NCBI GenBank assembly: GCA_027924585.1 | Contig: BSBM01000150.1 | Span: 15,119,001 to 15,183,000, forward strand | Source: Larix kaempferi | Lineage: Eukaryota > Streptophyta > Pinopsida > Pinales > Pinaceae | Reading direction: 5' to 3' | Length of the DNA stretch: 64,000 bases | Part shown: positions 21,616 to 33,000 of the stretch, piece after piece | Position numbering within the stretch: position 1 is the first letter of the stretch | Layout: each line of letters opens with the position of its first letter | Translations under genes and position numbers: made by a program | Notes under the pieces: generated by a model | Databases searched by the model: none | What the model was told of the DNA's origin: nothing | What the model saw: only the letters and a program-made list of their open reading frames with translations

Positions 21616-21990
21616 TATCTCAAGAAATTGTTTTAGAGGCCGAAGTTGAATCAGTGACACGTGGCACGGTGTACAAGTTTTCTCTCTTGTATTATACCAT
21701 AAATAGGTCACGTTGCGACACTTGGCCTAACTCTCTCTTAGAGAATCCAATTGAGGTCAGACCTGTTGGGATGGAAATATAACAAGTCGGGCTATCTCAG
21801 GAAAATTGTTCAAAGGTCGAAGTTGAACCAGTGACATGTGGCACGCCGTACAATTTCGCTCTCCTGTATTATCCCATAAACAGGTCACGTTGCAACAGTT
21901 GGCATAACTCTCTCTCAGAGAATCCAATTGAGGTCAGACCTGTCAGGATGGAAAGATAACAACTCAGGATATCTCAAGAAAATTATTCAG
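21616..21990. repeat. 177-bp tandem repeat (two copies plus the start of a third)
   Basis: The marker tatctcaagaaa recurs at 21616, 21793 and 21970, an exact 177-bp period. The two full copies are diverged (estimated 80-85% identical) and share a run ending in gaggtcagacctgt. No coding frame is seen. It lies in the flank of the giant element and is not part of it. Confidence 0.85.
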
Positions 21991-22094
21991 ACCCTGTGGA
22001 TCAAAAAGTTCAGAGTTACACCAGAAACAATCAGGTACATATTTCTGTCAAAACAGAATTATTTTTAGCACCTTCATTCATGGCTTCCGAGAGA

Positions 22095-22400
22095 AAGTTG
22101 AAATTTTTGTAATTGGAGATCACGGATGGATGCTACTCATCAAAATAGAAATTTAGAGACAAAAATCAAAATTTTTAGTTTGGAAGAAGACTGAGCTTGA
22201 TCAAACCCTAGTTCAAGACTTTGATTGGAAAAGTGGAAAATTAGGGCTTCTGCAAAAATGGGAATTTTTGAAATCTGTGACCACGGCTGGAAGCTCCTCA
22301 GAAAAATAAAAGATTAGAGCTTTGGATCAAAACTTTTGATTGGGAAAAAGAGTGGGCTTCATCAAACCCCAGTTCGGGGTCACGTCCAATGAATCCGAAA
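22095..22400. repeat. Diverged ~160-bp tandem duplication
   Basis: Two stretches, starting near 22102 and 22261, share the order gatcacgg/gaccacgg, gctactc/gctcctc and gatcaaaccct/catcaaacccc. Divergence is high. No open frame spans it. Confidence 0.55.
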
Positions 22401-24198
22401 GTTTCAAAGGAAAAATTGAGGAATGAAACTTTGCAGTTTTCAAATTCTGAATATACCAGCTTGATCATCTCATCAAGGTGCATATGTCTATCCTTTCGGA
22501 AGTTTGAATTTTTGGGGTTTCTCTGACAAACCCTAATCCAGCTCCAGGTCCAGTTCTTGCAAATCAAATGGATTGGGTTAATCCTAGAAGAAGATGGATT
22601 GGTCACCTGCATAAGTGAAGAAGTTCCTGTCTCAGAGGGAGATGAGGCTAAGGCCTTCCATAAGAAGATTACAAGCAATCTTGACAGGTATGGCTTACAG
22701 GTATGTTTCATGGTTAAGTTTATCATATGTTTGTCTTCATATCATTACAGTACAATCTTGATTAATTACTAGACTTGTCGTATCACCTTAATAGAAGATA
22801 TTCATTGATTAAGGTTTTGACACTTATGAATGTACTAATGCATTGTGATGTTGTATGAGGTTTATGTTGTTCGCTAACATAAAAGGTACACCAAGAACAT
22901 ATGATCATGGTGACATGAAGACAAAGATTCATACATTGTCATGGATCACATAGAAGATATACTTCCGAGGTATGTACGACTTGGTCCTACAATGGTTAAC
23001 CTATGAGACATGCAGGTTACTAGCACAAGTCACTGAAGAGAACCATAATACATTATGCGGGTATGTTAGACATAACTAACTAGCATGCTAATCCAGGTAT
23101 GTTTTTTCCTATATCAAGCTAGAATCCTACCTTGTGTTAGGATCTTGTACTGTTGTGTTGTTGATAATGATTATTCATGAAGTCATAGGTTTGAATAGTC
23201 ATGGCTGTATGCATATTATGTTTCTTACCATAATTGATGATATGACTAACCAGAAGAATCATGAAGGTATAAGTTTGAGTAATCATGGGTTTATGCATTG
23301 ATGATTTAACTAATCAGAAGAGTCCTATGATCAAATAAGAATATGCATGAGTAAAAGAAGACTTCCCTGAAACCTTGAATACTAATGTTTATTATCTGTG
23401 AATGATCATGACTATACATGTTTAAGATTATTGTGCTTTGATAGTATTAAGATTATACTAATAAATGTGTGATTATGTATGAGACCTCAAGGATAACACA
23501 ATGATGATACTAATAAGCATGCATAGTGATTAAGGATGGATGTAAGTTCAAGGACAGGTAATCTAGAAAGCAAAGATCAAGAGGGAGCACACTCCAGTTG
23601 TTCCTGCAAGAAAGCAAAGGAGCACACTTCAGTAGTTTCTGCATGGATGCAGATATTCAGAGGGAGTTGACCATCTTTCTACATTTCACAACAAAAAGTT
23701 GTAGAAGAAGCTACTTCAGCAGCTCCTGCAAGGAAGCAAAGACTCAGAGGGAGTCCACCCAGCAACCAAACAAAGATAAGTATTTTTAATTATCATTTCT
23801 TGCATATTTGTTTGTTTAAATAAAATTGTTCAATGATGTATATGCTCATGTTCCTAGAATTAGGATATGTATTGTGCATATTAGAATGATTGCATTAATG
23901 AACAGTATACTACTAATATGCATGTGATGGGTAATTGGCCTATGGCACTGTACAACATTCCAGTGCTACTTATCTAGAATGAAACCTCTTTGCTGACATG
24001 TTGGGAGTAGTGAAAACTCTTAACAATGTTCTGGTAGAGACTGGAAAGCATCTAGAAAGTTGTGGAACATGGATAAATGTTGTATTGAACCATTGGCCAA
24101 GATAATTGCATGACTGTATGACATATTTCTTTATGTGTAAGAATTTGTCTGAAAATTATGAGATGTTTCTAATCATGCAATTTAACTTGTTTTGTAGA
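22400..24198. other. No gene recognised; possible decayed copia 5' region
   Basis: Several donor-like caggtatgt motifs and short coding-looking scraps occur, and 23575-23775 has an imperfect repeat around cctgcaaggaagcaaag and cagagggag. No gag, zinc knuckle, integrase motif, LTR or primer-binding site of the copia element is found here, so its 5' half is missing or unrecognisable. Confidence 0.4.
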
Positions 24199-25480
24199 AA
24201 AGACCGTATACCTTCACCTACAAAAGAAGGACTACAACATTTGTTCAAGCAACAAAATTATCTATTGAAGATATTGAAGTTCCCAGGATACGGGAAGAAT
24301 TCCATGATCCGTCGATCATGAAGAATGATGTTTGGGATGTGGTCCCAAGAGCTGAAGGGAAGTCTGTTGTGACTTCCAAATGGAACTATCAGATCAAGCA
24401 TGCTGCAGATGGAAGCATAGAGAAATATAAAAGTGATGAAATAGAAGATACACTAGATGGATTTCAAGACAACCTTCTTGAATGGTGTAGTCATATATGT
24501 GTGCAGAACTTGGTAGGATAGACAGATTTCTATCCAGTTTGGGCTTTACCAAGAGTGAAGCGGATTCCAACCTTTACTATAAGGTTGAGGAAGGGAATCC
24601 TGTGATTCTACTCCTGTATGTGGATGACCTGTTTGTAACAGGAGATGACAGATTGATTGCCGACACATAGCGGAAGCTTGCTGCCGAGTTTGAGATGAAG
24701 AACTTGGGGATGATGCACTATTTTTTTTTTGGCATGGAGGTGTGGCGGAGTGCAGATGGAATCTTCCTTGGACAAGGGAAGTATGCAGTAGAGATCCTGA
24801 AGAGGTTCGGGATGATGGATTGCAAGGCCATGGCCACACCTATGGCATCGAATCTGAAGCTTCTTTGTGATGCTTCATCTGAGCCTGTTGATGTCTCTAT
24901 GTGTCGTCAGATGATTGGGTCCTTGATGTACCTGATGAACACGAGACTAGATATTTGCTTTGCAGTGAACACATTGAGCCAATTCCTGACGGATCTGAGG
25001 AGTGTTCACCTGGTTGCTGTAAAGCATGTTCTGAGGTACCTGAAGGGTACAGTGGATTATGGGCTCAAGTATGAAGCGAATCAAAAGTTTAACCTGCAGG
25101 GTTATGTTGATTCAGATTGGGCTGGAAGTGCTGCAGATAGGAAGAGCACATCTGGATGCTGCTTCAATATGGGATCAGATGTGATCTCTTGGTTTAGAAG
25201 GAAGCAGTCCTGCGTAGCACTGAGTACAGCTGAGGCAGAGTATGTTGTAGCCTGTTCAGCTAGTTGTGAGGCAGCATGGCTATGGAAGCTACTGTCTGAG
25301 TTATTTGATCTCCCGTTGGATGCTACTAGTATCTTTTGTGATAACCAGAGTTGTGTGAAGTTGTCCGAGAACCCAGTGTTTCATGACAGGTCAAAACACA
25401 TAGAGATCAAATATCATTGTATCAAGGATGATCAGGTGGATCATGTATTTGTATTTCTATCAGGTGGATGCATTGTATGA
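24199..25480 (+). pseudogene. Ty1/copia pol relic: partial reverse transcriptase and RNase H
   Basis: The stretch from 24318 (NDVWDVVP, KHAADGSIEKYK) is the start of a copia reverse transcriptase. It then jumps to the second half of the domain near 24515 (RFLSSLGFTKSE), so roughly a hundred codons are missing. The catalytic YVDD follows near 24618, and a TAG interrupts at about 24668. From 24695 a frame of 261 codons carries the end of RT, the copia RNase H signatures DSDWAGS, ADRKSTSG, ALSTAEAEY and CDNQS, and the HIEIKYH stretch. The normal C-terminus is lost and replaced by repeat sequence. The 23 nt before 24199 read like a splice acceptor (ttgttttgtag), which may be chance. It cannot encode an active enzyme. 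Confidence 0.9.
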
Positions 25481-25708
25481 TCAGGTGGATCATGTATGAT
25501 GATATGTATCAGGTATATACTTGGTATGCATCAGGTAGATGCATTGTATGATCAGGATGATCATGGATGACGAGCTTCGGGATGTTTCTCCAGATGACAT
25601 GCAGTAGGATGTTGCAGTGATGATGATCAAGATGATCATGTGTACATCAGGATGATGTATGGTGAGTATCAGGTTGATACTCTATGGCAATGGAACAGGT
25701 TGTGCAGA

Positions 25709-26290
25709 TAAGCATATAATTTGTGCCCTGGGGGATTTGCAGATAGTCTTTTGAGGTTTTGCCCATGGCATGTAATTTGTACCCTGGGATATCTGGTAAA
25801 TTCTCTTTCGAGGTTTTGCTTGGGAGGACATATAATTTGTGCCCTGGGAGATCTGCAGATAGTCTTTCAAGGTTTTTCCTATGGCATGTAATTTGTGCCC
25901 TGGGATATCTGGCAGATGCTCTTTCGAGGTTTTGTCCTATGGCATGTAATTTGTGCCCTAGGAGATCCGATAGGTTGAGCCGTGTGCTCGTAATCAGTCC
26001 TGGGATGCTCTTTCAAGGTTTTGCCATGACCACATGTAATTTGTGCCCTAGGAGATCCGATAGGTTGAGCCTTGTGCTCGTAATCAGTCCTGGGATGCTC
26101 TTTAGAGGTTTTGTGGTGACCACATGTAATTTGTGCCCTGGGAGATCCGATAGGTTGAGCCTTATGCTCGTAATCAGTCCTGGGGTTCTCTTTAGAGGTT
26201 TTCTGGTGGGGTCACATGTAATAAGTCCTAGAGATCTAGAGAGGATGAAAAAGGCCTCATATGCTCTTTAGAGTTCTTGCTAGTCAAGAG
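25709..26290 (+). repeat. Tandem repeats in the 3' tail of the copia element
   Basis: About eight units begin catgtaatttgtgccctggg. The first four are about 57 bp apart (25712, ~25769, ~25829, ~25885). The next three are about 90 bp and share an extra block with gatccgataggttgagcc and cgtaatcagtcctggg; a degenerate unit closes the array. It sits between the RNase H relic and the polypurine tract. Open frames over it follow from the repeat and are not genes. Confidence 0.8.
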
Positions 26291-26559
26291 ACTCTTTTAA
26301 GGTTTTGTGATGCACGTAATAAGTCCTGAGATTTCCACAGTATGTCTAGTGATGACGAAGACCTGCAGGTGGTGGGCCTATATCCAGTATGAAAAAGGAT
26401 TGGCTCTGTAGAACTTCCTATGACGAGTAGATTCATAGATTGATTGAGATAGCAGCAGCAGTGACAATGATGATGACTCGATGACGATTATCCAGTGACG
26501 ATGATCCAGAGAAGAAGACTTGTGCTAGAAGATCTATGTCGAGAAATACCTTCCTAGTT

Positions 26560-26568
26560 AAGAAGGAG
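26560..26568 (+). other. Polypurine tract of the copia element
   Basis: The run aagaaggag directly abuts the LTR start tgttgatg at 26569, as expected for the plus-strand primer. Confidence 0.8.
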
Positions 26569-26770
26569 TGTTGATGTATATGTAACTTCGGAATGTATTT
26601 CACACATATGTATATTGTATTCCTATATAGATGTTATTATTCCTCTATACGGAAGTGTCGTCATTTATATTGTAAGTGTCGTAACTGATACTTGATGGGT
26701 TATTAGACCACCTTGTTGGGGTCGGCCCTATATAAGTCATGTGGGTCAAAGGGTTATTAGACCAACCTGT
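26569..26770 (+). repeat. Copia 3' LTR, first part (interrupted)
   Basis: The LTR starts with TGTTGATG after the PPT and runs 202 bp before a gypsy element interrupts it at 26771. It resumes at 36489; the phrases tcggcc and gtgggtcaaagggtt recur on both sides of the break. The joined LTR would be about 647 bp. Confidence 0.85.
26766..26770. repeat. Target-site duplication, left copy (cctgt)
   Basis: The five bases directly before TGTAATG at 26771 match 36484-36488 directly after the element's terminal ACA. Confidence 0.93.
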
Positions 26771-28491
26771 TGTAATGTCCCCATTTTGACCCCCTTTGTA
26801 TTAAATCGTAAATGATGTAAATATTGTAATTTAATCATGGTGAGGAGCTCAAGGCCAAGGCCCCACCATTGATTTAGCGTTTCATGTATCGGCAATTAAA
26901 AATAGATGCCCATGGTTCTTGTGCGAGATGGGCACACTGTAAATAAGACACCATGTAAATACGAATTTTAATGGACAAACCCACAACCGGCTATGCAATG
27001 CAACAAAAGAGATGGGGCATGATTCTACAAGGAAAAGGGAGGGAAATTATTCAAACCCTTGAGCCAATGGTATTAATCCATGTATCAATGGGGAAACCCA
27101 TAAACCATCAACTAACCATTTTGTCTCATGTACCCAATCATTTAATTTTTCCAAGAAATTGGTTAAGGCAGTTAATGTCTTGGGATGGGAGAGGTATGGC
27201 AGTCAGATTTTCGTGCATGGGCAAGCTACCAACCTGAAAATCGTATTTTTGGCTTGCTGGGCAAGAAAACCCCCACGAAATGCTACCCAAGGCCATTCCT
27301 CATGCATCACGTTCTTCCTCTCACGCAGATTGAGCTCACAGGAAGTTATCCTCACGTTTTTCACCATAACCCTGTGTTTTTCCATGCCCAGGAACTCGTT
27401 TTTGGATTGTGCAACAGCTGGGGAAGGAGGGACGCGAATTGGGACCGAGGGTGAGGGCGTTTTTGGCCCTAGGGCGTTTTTCTGGAATGGGTTTTGCTTC
27501 CCCAGTCGAATTTCCAAAGTGCCAATACGTTTTGAGTCTACCCACGTTCTTCTGAAGTCCAGGAAACCCCATCTCATGCATCTCACTGTTGGAAACGTTT
27601 TCTCATGCTCAACAAGTGTAGGTTGCTGTCAGGTGCATCCCTGTTTTGTTTGGAACCCATGAGTAAGAAACTGGAATGGTAGTGGAAAGAATTGGCTTGA
27701 TAAACCTAGTGTAGGGAGTATCCTCTCAAGAAGATTAAGAGGGCTGGCTACTTTTCTATGCACACCCTGAGAGCACTAGAGAGGAAGGTATGGCTTGAGG
27801 GACTGTATGGCAGTGAAGAGAATACTTCCTGGTGTTGGGTGTGTAGGCATTGTGAGTGCCAAGCTAGATAGATCTGAGAGAGGTACCCATAGCTCTGTAG
27901 TTGAGCTCACTAGCTTAGCAATTCTTCCTTTCCATCTCCTAGCAGCCTGATAAACCCAATTGTAGATTGGCTTGGCTCATTTTGGTGTATGCTTGGCTAT
28001 GTGTGAGTCTGCTGTTCCCTGGTTCCTTGTAGAGATCATGCCCAGCTCGAGGGTGGCAGTGGTGCTGAGAGATTAAGGAGCACACTGGCCTATGGTTGGG
28101 TGGAACGTTGCAGTTGCATAGCCAGTTGCTTGGGACTGCCTTATTGAGATAAGTATTCTCTTGTGTAAATTGGCAATTATCATTTGATGAATGTTATGAA
28201 TGTATGTGGATGTATTAAACGAAATTGCTTCTGCTGTGTTTTTAAAAGTTTATGCATTTCCATATGATCTTGTATAGTTCTGCACAGATCTTTACTTCAT
28301 GGATGTCACAGAATCTTGAATGTGTGTTAGAGATCAACAACATTGATTTGATTACAGTCGTTTTTTTTTTATAGTATGCATAGATACAGGTCCTTGCATC
28401 AACGATTTTAATTCCAACGTTTTGGGGCTAATTGCCCGGATTGTGTACCACGTCCTCTCTATCCTGCTGTATGGTAGGAGGGGACACTACA
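26771..28491 (+). repeat. 5' LTR of the young gypsy element
   Basis: It begins TGTAATGTCCCC and ends GGGGACACTACA, forming an inverted terminal pattern. Against the 3' LTR I see single-base differences near 27012, 27546, 28011, 28051 and 28303. Open frames within it (26971-27662 region) have no recognisable product and recur in the 3' LTR only because the LTR does. Confidence 0.95.
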
Positions 28492-28494
28492 TTA

Positions 28495-28506
28495 TGGTAT
28501 CAGAGC
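28495..28506 (+). other. Primer-binding site, initiator tRNA-Met type
   Basis: The sequence tggtatcagagc starts three bases after the LTR end. It is the well-known match to the 3' end of plant initiator tRNA-Met. Confidence 0.92.
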
Positions 28507-28619
28507 TGCGTTGCAGCATTGGGCCTCTATGGGCCAAAACTGATAGAAATTACAAGGGAAGACTTTAAATTTCCTAAGTCTGTTTTTGAAAATTTCCGTT
28601 TTAAGTCTGTTCTGGAAAT

Positions 28620-29736
28620 TTTGGTTTAAGACTGTTTCGGAAGGAATTCCCGAATGCCTTCCGCAACTGCGGAAGCATTCGGCGAATCGTTCCGAAATTT
28701 CGGAAGCGTTCCGAGAATTTTTCCGAAAATTTGCGAAGGGAAGTTTTTCGGAAGGAATTCTCTTCCGAAATTGCGGAAGGAATTCTCTTCCGAAATTTCG
28801 GAAGGATTCCGTGAATCGTTCCGCAACGCGGAAGAGTTCGGCGAGTCGTTCCGAAACGCGGAAGAGTTCGGCGAGTCGTTCCGAAACGCGGAAGAGTTCG
28901 GCGAGTCGTTCCGAAACGCGGAAGAGTTCGCTGAGTCGTTCCGCAACTGCGGAAGACTTCGCCGAATCGTTCCGCAACTGCGGAAGACTTCGCCGAATCG
29001 TTCCGCAACTGCGGAAGACTTCGCCGAATCGTTCCGCAACTGCGGAAGACTTCGCCGAATCGTTCCGCAACTGCGGAAGACTTCGCCGAATCGTTCCGCA
29101 ACTGCGGAAGACTTCGCCGAATCGTTCCGCAACTGCGGAAGACTTCGGCGAATCGTTCCGCAACTGCGGAAGACTTCGCCGAATCGTTCCGCAACTGCGG
29201 AAGACTTCGCCGAATCGTTCCGCAACTGCGGAAGACTTCGGCGAATCGTTCCGCAACTGCGGAAGACTTCGCCGAATCATTCCGAAAAATCACCCGAAAT
29301 CGTGGGAAGCATTGTGGCGGAAGCATTCCGCGAACGGCTCCGGTACTGCGGAAGCCTTCGTCGAATGGCTCCGCAATTGCGGGAGCATTCGCCGAATGGC
29401 TCCGCAACTGCGGAAGCCTTCGCCGAATGGCTCCGCTCGGCAAATCGCCCCGCCGTTGCGGAAGCGTTCGGCGAACTGCTCCGCAATTGCGGAAGCCGTC
29501 GCCGAACCGCCCCGCAATTGCGGCAGCATTCAGCCAACCTCTCCGCAGTCGCGGGAACATACAGTGAACCGGCCCGCATTGCGGAAGCCTTCAGCATATC
29601 ACCCCGCCCATTGCGGGAGCATATAATGAACCTCCCCGCAGTTGCGGGAGCAGTGTGTGAACCGCCCATCGCGGCAGGATTCAGCGAACTGCCCGTTGCG
29701 GCAGGAATTCGCGAACCGCCCGATGCGGCGTGATTC

Positions 29737-29738
<2 letters not shown>
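28620..29738 (+). repeat. Hairpin-motif array in the leader of the young gypsy element
   Basis: From 28819 four units of exactly 30 bp (core ttccgaaacgcggaagag) are followed from 28939 by about eleven units of exactly 31 bp (core ttccgcaactgcggaagac). Diverged units flank them on both sides, up to 29738. Each core is an inverted repeat (ttccgc...gcggaa). The 31-bp period rotates through all three frames, which explains the 200-360-codon open frames on both strands; I treat these as by-products. The array lies between the primer-binding site and gag, where packaging or translation signals are expected. Confidence 0.92.

Positions 29739-29776
<38 letters not shown>
29739..29776 (+). repeat. A38 tract followed by GC-rich hairpins
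   Basis: A run of 38 A ends the hairpin array. Right after it, 29777-29835 holds gagggcgctgccctc and aagggggcaagccccctt, two strong stem-loops of a type I associate with leaders of plant gypsy elements. Confidence 0.85.
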
Positions 29777-29777
<1 letters not shown>

Positions 29778-30054
29778 GAGGGCGCTGCCCTCGACCCGCC
29801 CTAGCCACAAGGGGGCAAGCCCCCTTGACCCCCCTTTTTTTTCTTTTTCCCCCTCGTATTTCGTTGTTGTTTGTGATTTGAAAATTTGTCAACGTAATGT
29901 TTTTCCCATGTGCATGAAGTAATTTGTGAATTCTGAGAATGTAATGCAGCTAACAATTGTTTTGATAAACACATTCCACAGAGTCACAGTTACAGCAGGG
30001 TAACACTCTAGATAATACAGTGGAAAAATTTTGGATCTTGGTTGGGCCAAGAAA

Positions 30055-33000
30055 ATGAACATCATGAATGATGCACAGGATCCCTATGAACCTGAGACAG
30101 ATGCCATGGGGGAAAACATACAGGTTGAGAATGCTGAAACAGAATCTAATGGGAGGAGGAATCAAGAGACTCCTCCAGATGTTGCAGCCACCATGAGAAG
30201 CCTAAGGGTGGAATTGCAAAGCTATAGGGAAGATAATGAAAGGATGATTAAAGCTCAGGAAGAACAAAATCAGCTGAATGCAGCCATGCTGCAGAGTTTA
30301 ACAGACATCCAAAGGCAAATAAACTCTGGGCATCAGATATCAAATCCAGAAAGGGGTGGGAGCAGCTCTAGAAGAAATCCCCGTAAGAGGGCCAGTAGCC
30401 CAAGAGGAGTTTCTGCAGACAGCACATATACTCCAGGAATATCTTCTAATGAATCATCTGACTCTGAAGAATCCATTGAGGGTTCAAGCTCTTCATCTCA
30501 CATGAGTAAGAGGAAGAAACACTACAAGAACAGTTCACATGGGGAATTTAAGAAGGCAAAACCTCCTACATTTGATGGAGAAGTGAAGTCTGGTCAAGAA
30601 GCTGAAGCTTGGCTTCTTGGGATGAGAAAATACTTCCAAGTCCAAGACTACTCGGGAAATATGAAAGCAAGGGTAGCCATCTTCAACTTGAATGGAAGAG
30701 CATCTATATGGTGGGAGCACACCAGGCAAGTGAAGAGGATCAATGAACGGAAGATTGTGTGGAAGCAGTTCAAGAAATACTTCAAGCAAAAGTACCTCTC
30801 TGATAGGTACTATGATGATAAGATCAAAGAGTTCCATGAGCTGAGATTGGGACAATCGACCATGGAAGAATATGCAAACAAGTTCTTGGAGCTGCTGAGG
30901 TATGTCAGGTATATTCGAGATGATAAGGTGAAAATTCAGCGTTTCCTAAGTGGACTGCCCCAGTCATATAAAGACAGAATTGAGTTTGATGAACCTCGAA
31001 CTCTAGAGGAGGCCATAAGAAAGGCCAAGTATTGCTTTGATCAGAACAGAAGCAAACCCGAATTCCATAAGGCATGGAAGGATAAGAAAAATGAGAAGTT
31101 TGATCAAAGGAAGAAGGGGTTCAAGCCTCCTCAATTCCGGAATCAGCAAAGGCAGCCATCACAAGTTGTGACTAAGCCAACTAGGATGTTGGGAGACAAG
31201 CCAAGGGATCCAAAGGAGCCAAGAGAACCACTTCAATGTTGGGGTTGTGGAGGAGACCACATGCTTAGGAACTGTCCACATAGGAATGGGAATGCAAATC
31301 AAGTTCACAACATCCAAGGAGCTGGAACTGTGGGTCAGGTGGCGAGGACAATCCCTAGAATCTATGCAGCAGTGGACGACCACCAAGCAGATCATCAGTC
31401 AACTGTGGTTGAGGTTGAAGGTAAGATTGCTAAGCAATCTGTTTCTATTTTGATTGATCCCGGATCTACTCACAGTTATGTCACTCCTAGGATTGTTGAG
31501 ATTTGTGCCTTCAAGAAAGTAAAGCATAGTAAATCCTGGTTAGTTCAACTAGCCACTGGGACCAAGAGAAAAGTTAGTGAAATAGTAGAGAAATGTCCAT
31601 TAGAGATGGATGGGCTATTCACTTATGCAGATCTGAATATTTTGCCACTGGGTTCCTATGATATTCTCATTGGAATGGATTGGTTAGAAGCACACAGGGT
31701 TAAACTTGACTGCTACAATAAGACATTTGAATGCATGGACGAAGAAGGAAATCCGAGGGTTGTAAAAGGCGTTCCAAAGGTGACTTCTGTTAGACAGGTT
31801 TCGGCCATGCAGCTGAAGAAGTTCTGTAGGAAGGGATGTCAAGTGTATGCGGCCCACATTTTAGAGGCAACAGAGAATGAAACTCTGAAATTGGAGGACT
31901 ATCGGGTATTGCAAGAATTCAGGGATGTTTTTCCTGATGAGATTCCAGGACTCCCTCCAAAGAGAGACATTGACTTTACAATTGAACTTGTGCCAGGAGC
32001 GGCACCAGTATCTAAGACACCGTACAGGATGAGTACCCCGGAATTGCTAGAATTGAAAATGCAATTGCAAGAGTTGCTGGAAAAGAAATATATTAGACCA
32101 AGTGTGTCCCCGTGGGGAGCACCTGTTCTATTTGTGAAAAAGAAAGATGGAACACTCAGGTTATGTCTCGACTACAGGCAGTTGAACAAAGTCACTGTAA
32201 AGAACAAATACCCATTGCCCCGAATCGATGACCTTTTTGACCAAATGAGAGGAGCAAAGGTATTTTCAAAGATTGACTTGAGGTCTGGTTACCATCAGGT
32301 AAGAATCAAAGAAGAAGATATTCATAAGACAGCCTTTAGAACGAGGTATGGACACTATGAGTTTGTAGTGGTACCATTCGGTCTCACAAATGCACCAGCT
32401 ACATTCATGTGTCTCATGAATAATGTTTTTAGCAAATATTTGGACAAGTTTGTTCTTGTATTCCTAGACGACATTCTCATCTATTCTAAGAATGAAGAAG
32501 AGCATGAAGAACATTTGAGAATGACCATGCAATTACTAAGGGAGCATAAGCTGTATGCAAAATTGAGCAAATGTGACTTTTATAAAGATAGAATTCATTA
32601 TTTGGGTCACATCATCTCCGACGAAGGAATATCTGTAGACCCTGAGAAGATTGAAGCCATTATGAATTGGCCAACTCCAAGGAATGTGACTGATGTGAGA
32701 TCTTTTATGGGCCTTGCTGGGTACTACAGGAGGTTTATCGAGGGATTCTCCAAGGTTGCAAACCCAATCACTTCTTTGCAAAAGAAGGGGATAAAGTTTG
32801 AATGGTCACCAAGATGTGAGGAAAGTTTTCAGCGGTTGAAGAATCTTCTTACAAGTGCACCTATTTTGAAGATTGCAGACCCGGAAAAAGATTTTGTGGT
32901 GTGTACCGATGCATGCAATCAAGGACTTGGAGGAGTTCTTATGCAAGACAACCACGTGATATGCTATGAGTCAAGAAAGTTGAAGGAGCATGAGAAGAAC

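Noticed and set aside
26971-27662. Frames of 81-167 codons in the LTRs of the young gypsy element (also 34963-35654)
   Set aside because: They occur twice only because the LTR is duplicated; they overlap each other and have no recognisable motif.
28819-29280. CRISPR-like regular repeat
   Set aside because: Units are contiguous with no unique spacers, and the array lies in a retrotransposon leader of a plant genome.
28492-29810. Open frames of 177 to 359 codons on both strands
   Set aside because: They arise from the 30/31-bp hairpin array, whose period keeps all frames open; products are low-complexity Arg/Ser/Glu repeats without a family.
30031-30054. Start of gag-pol at 30031
   Set aside because: The codon there is TTG; the first ATG in frame is at 30055, the likelier start in a plant.
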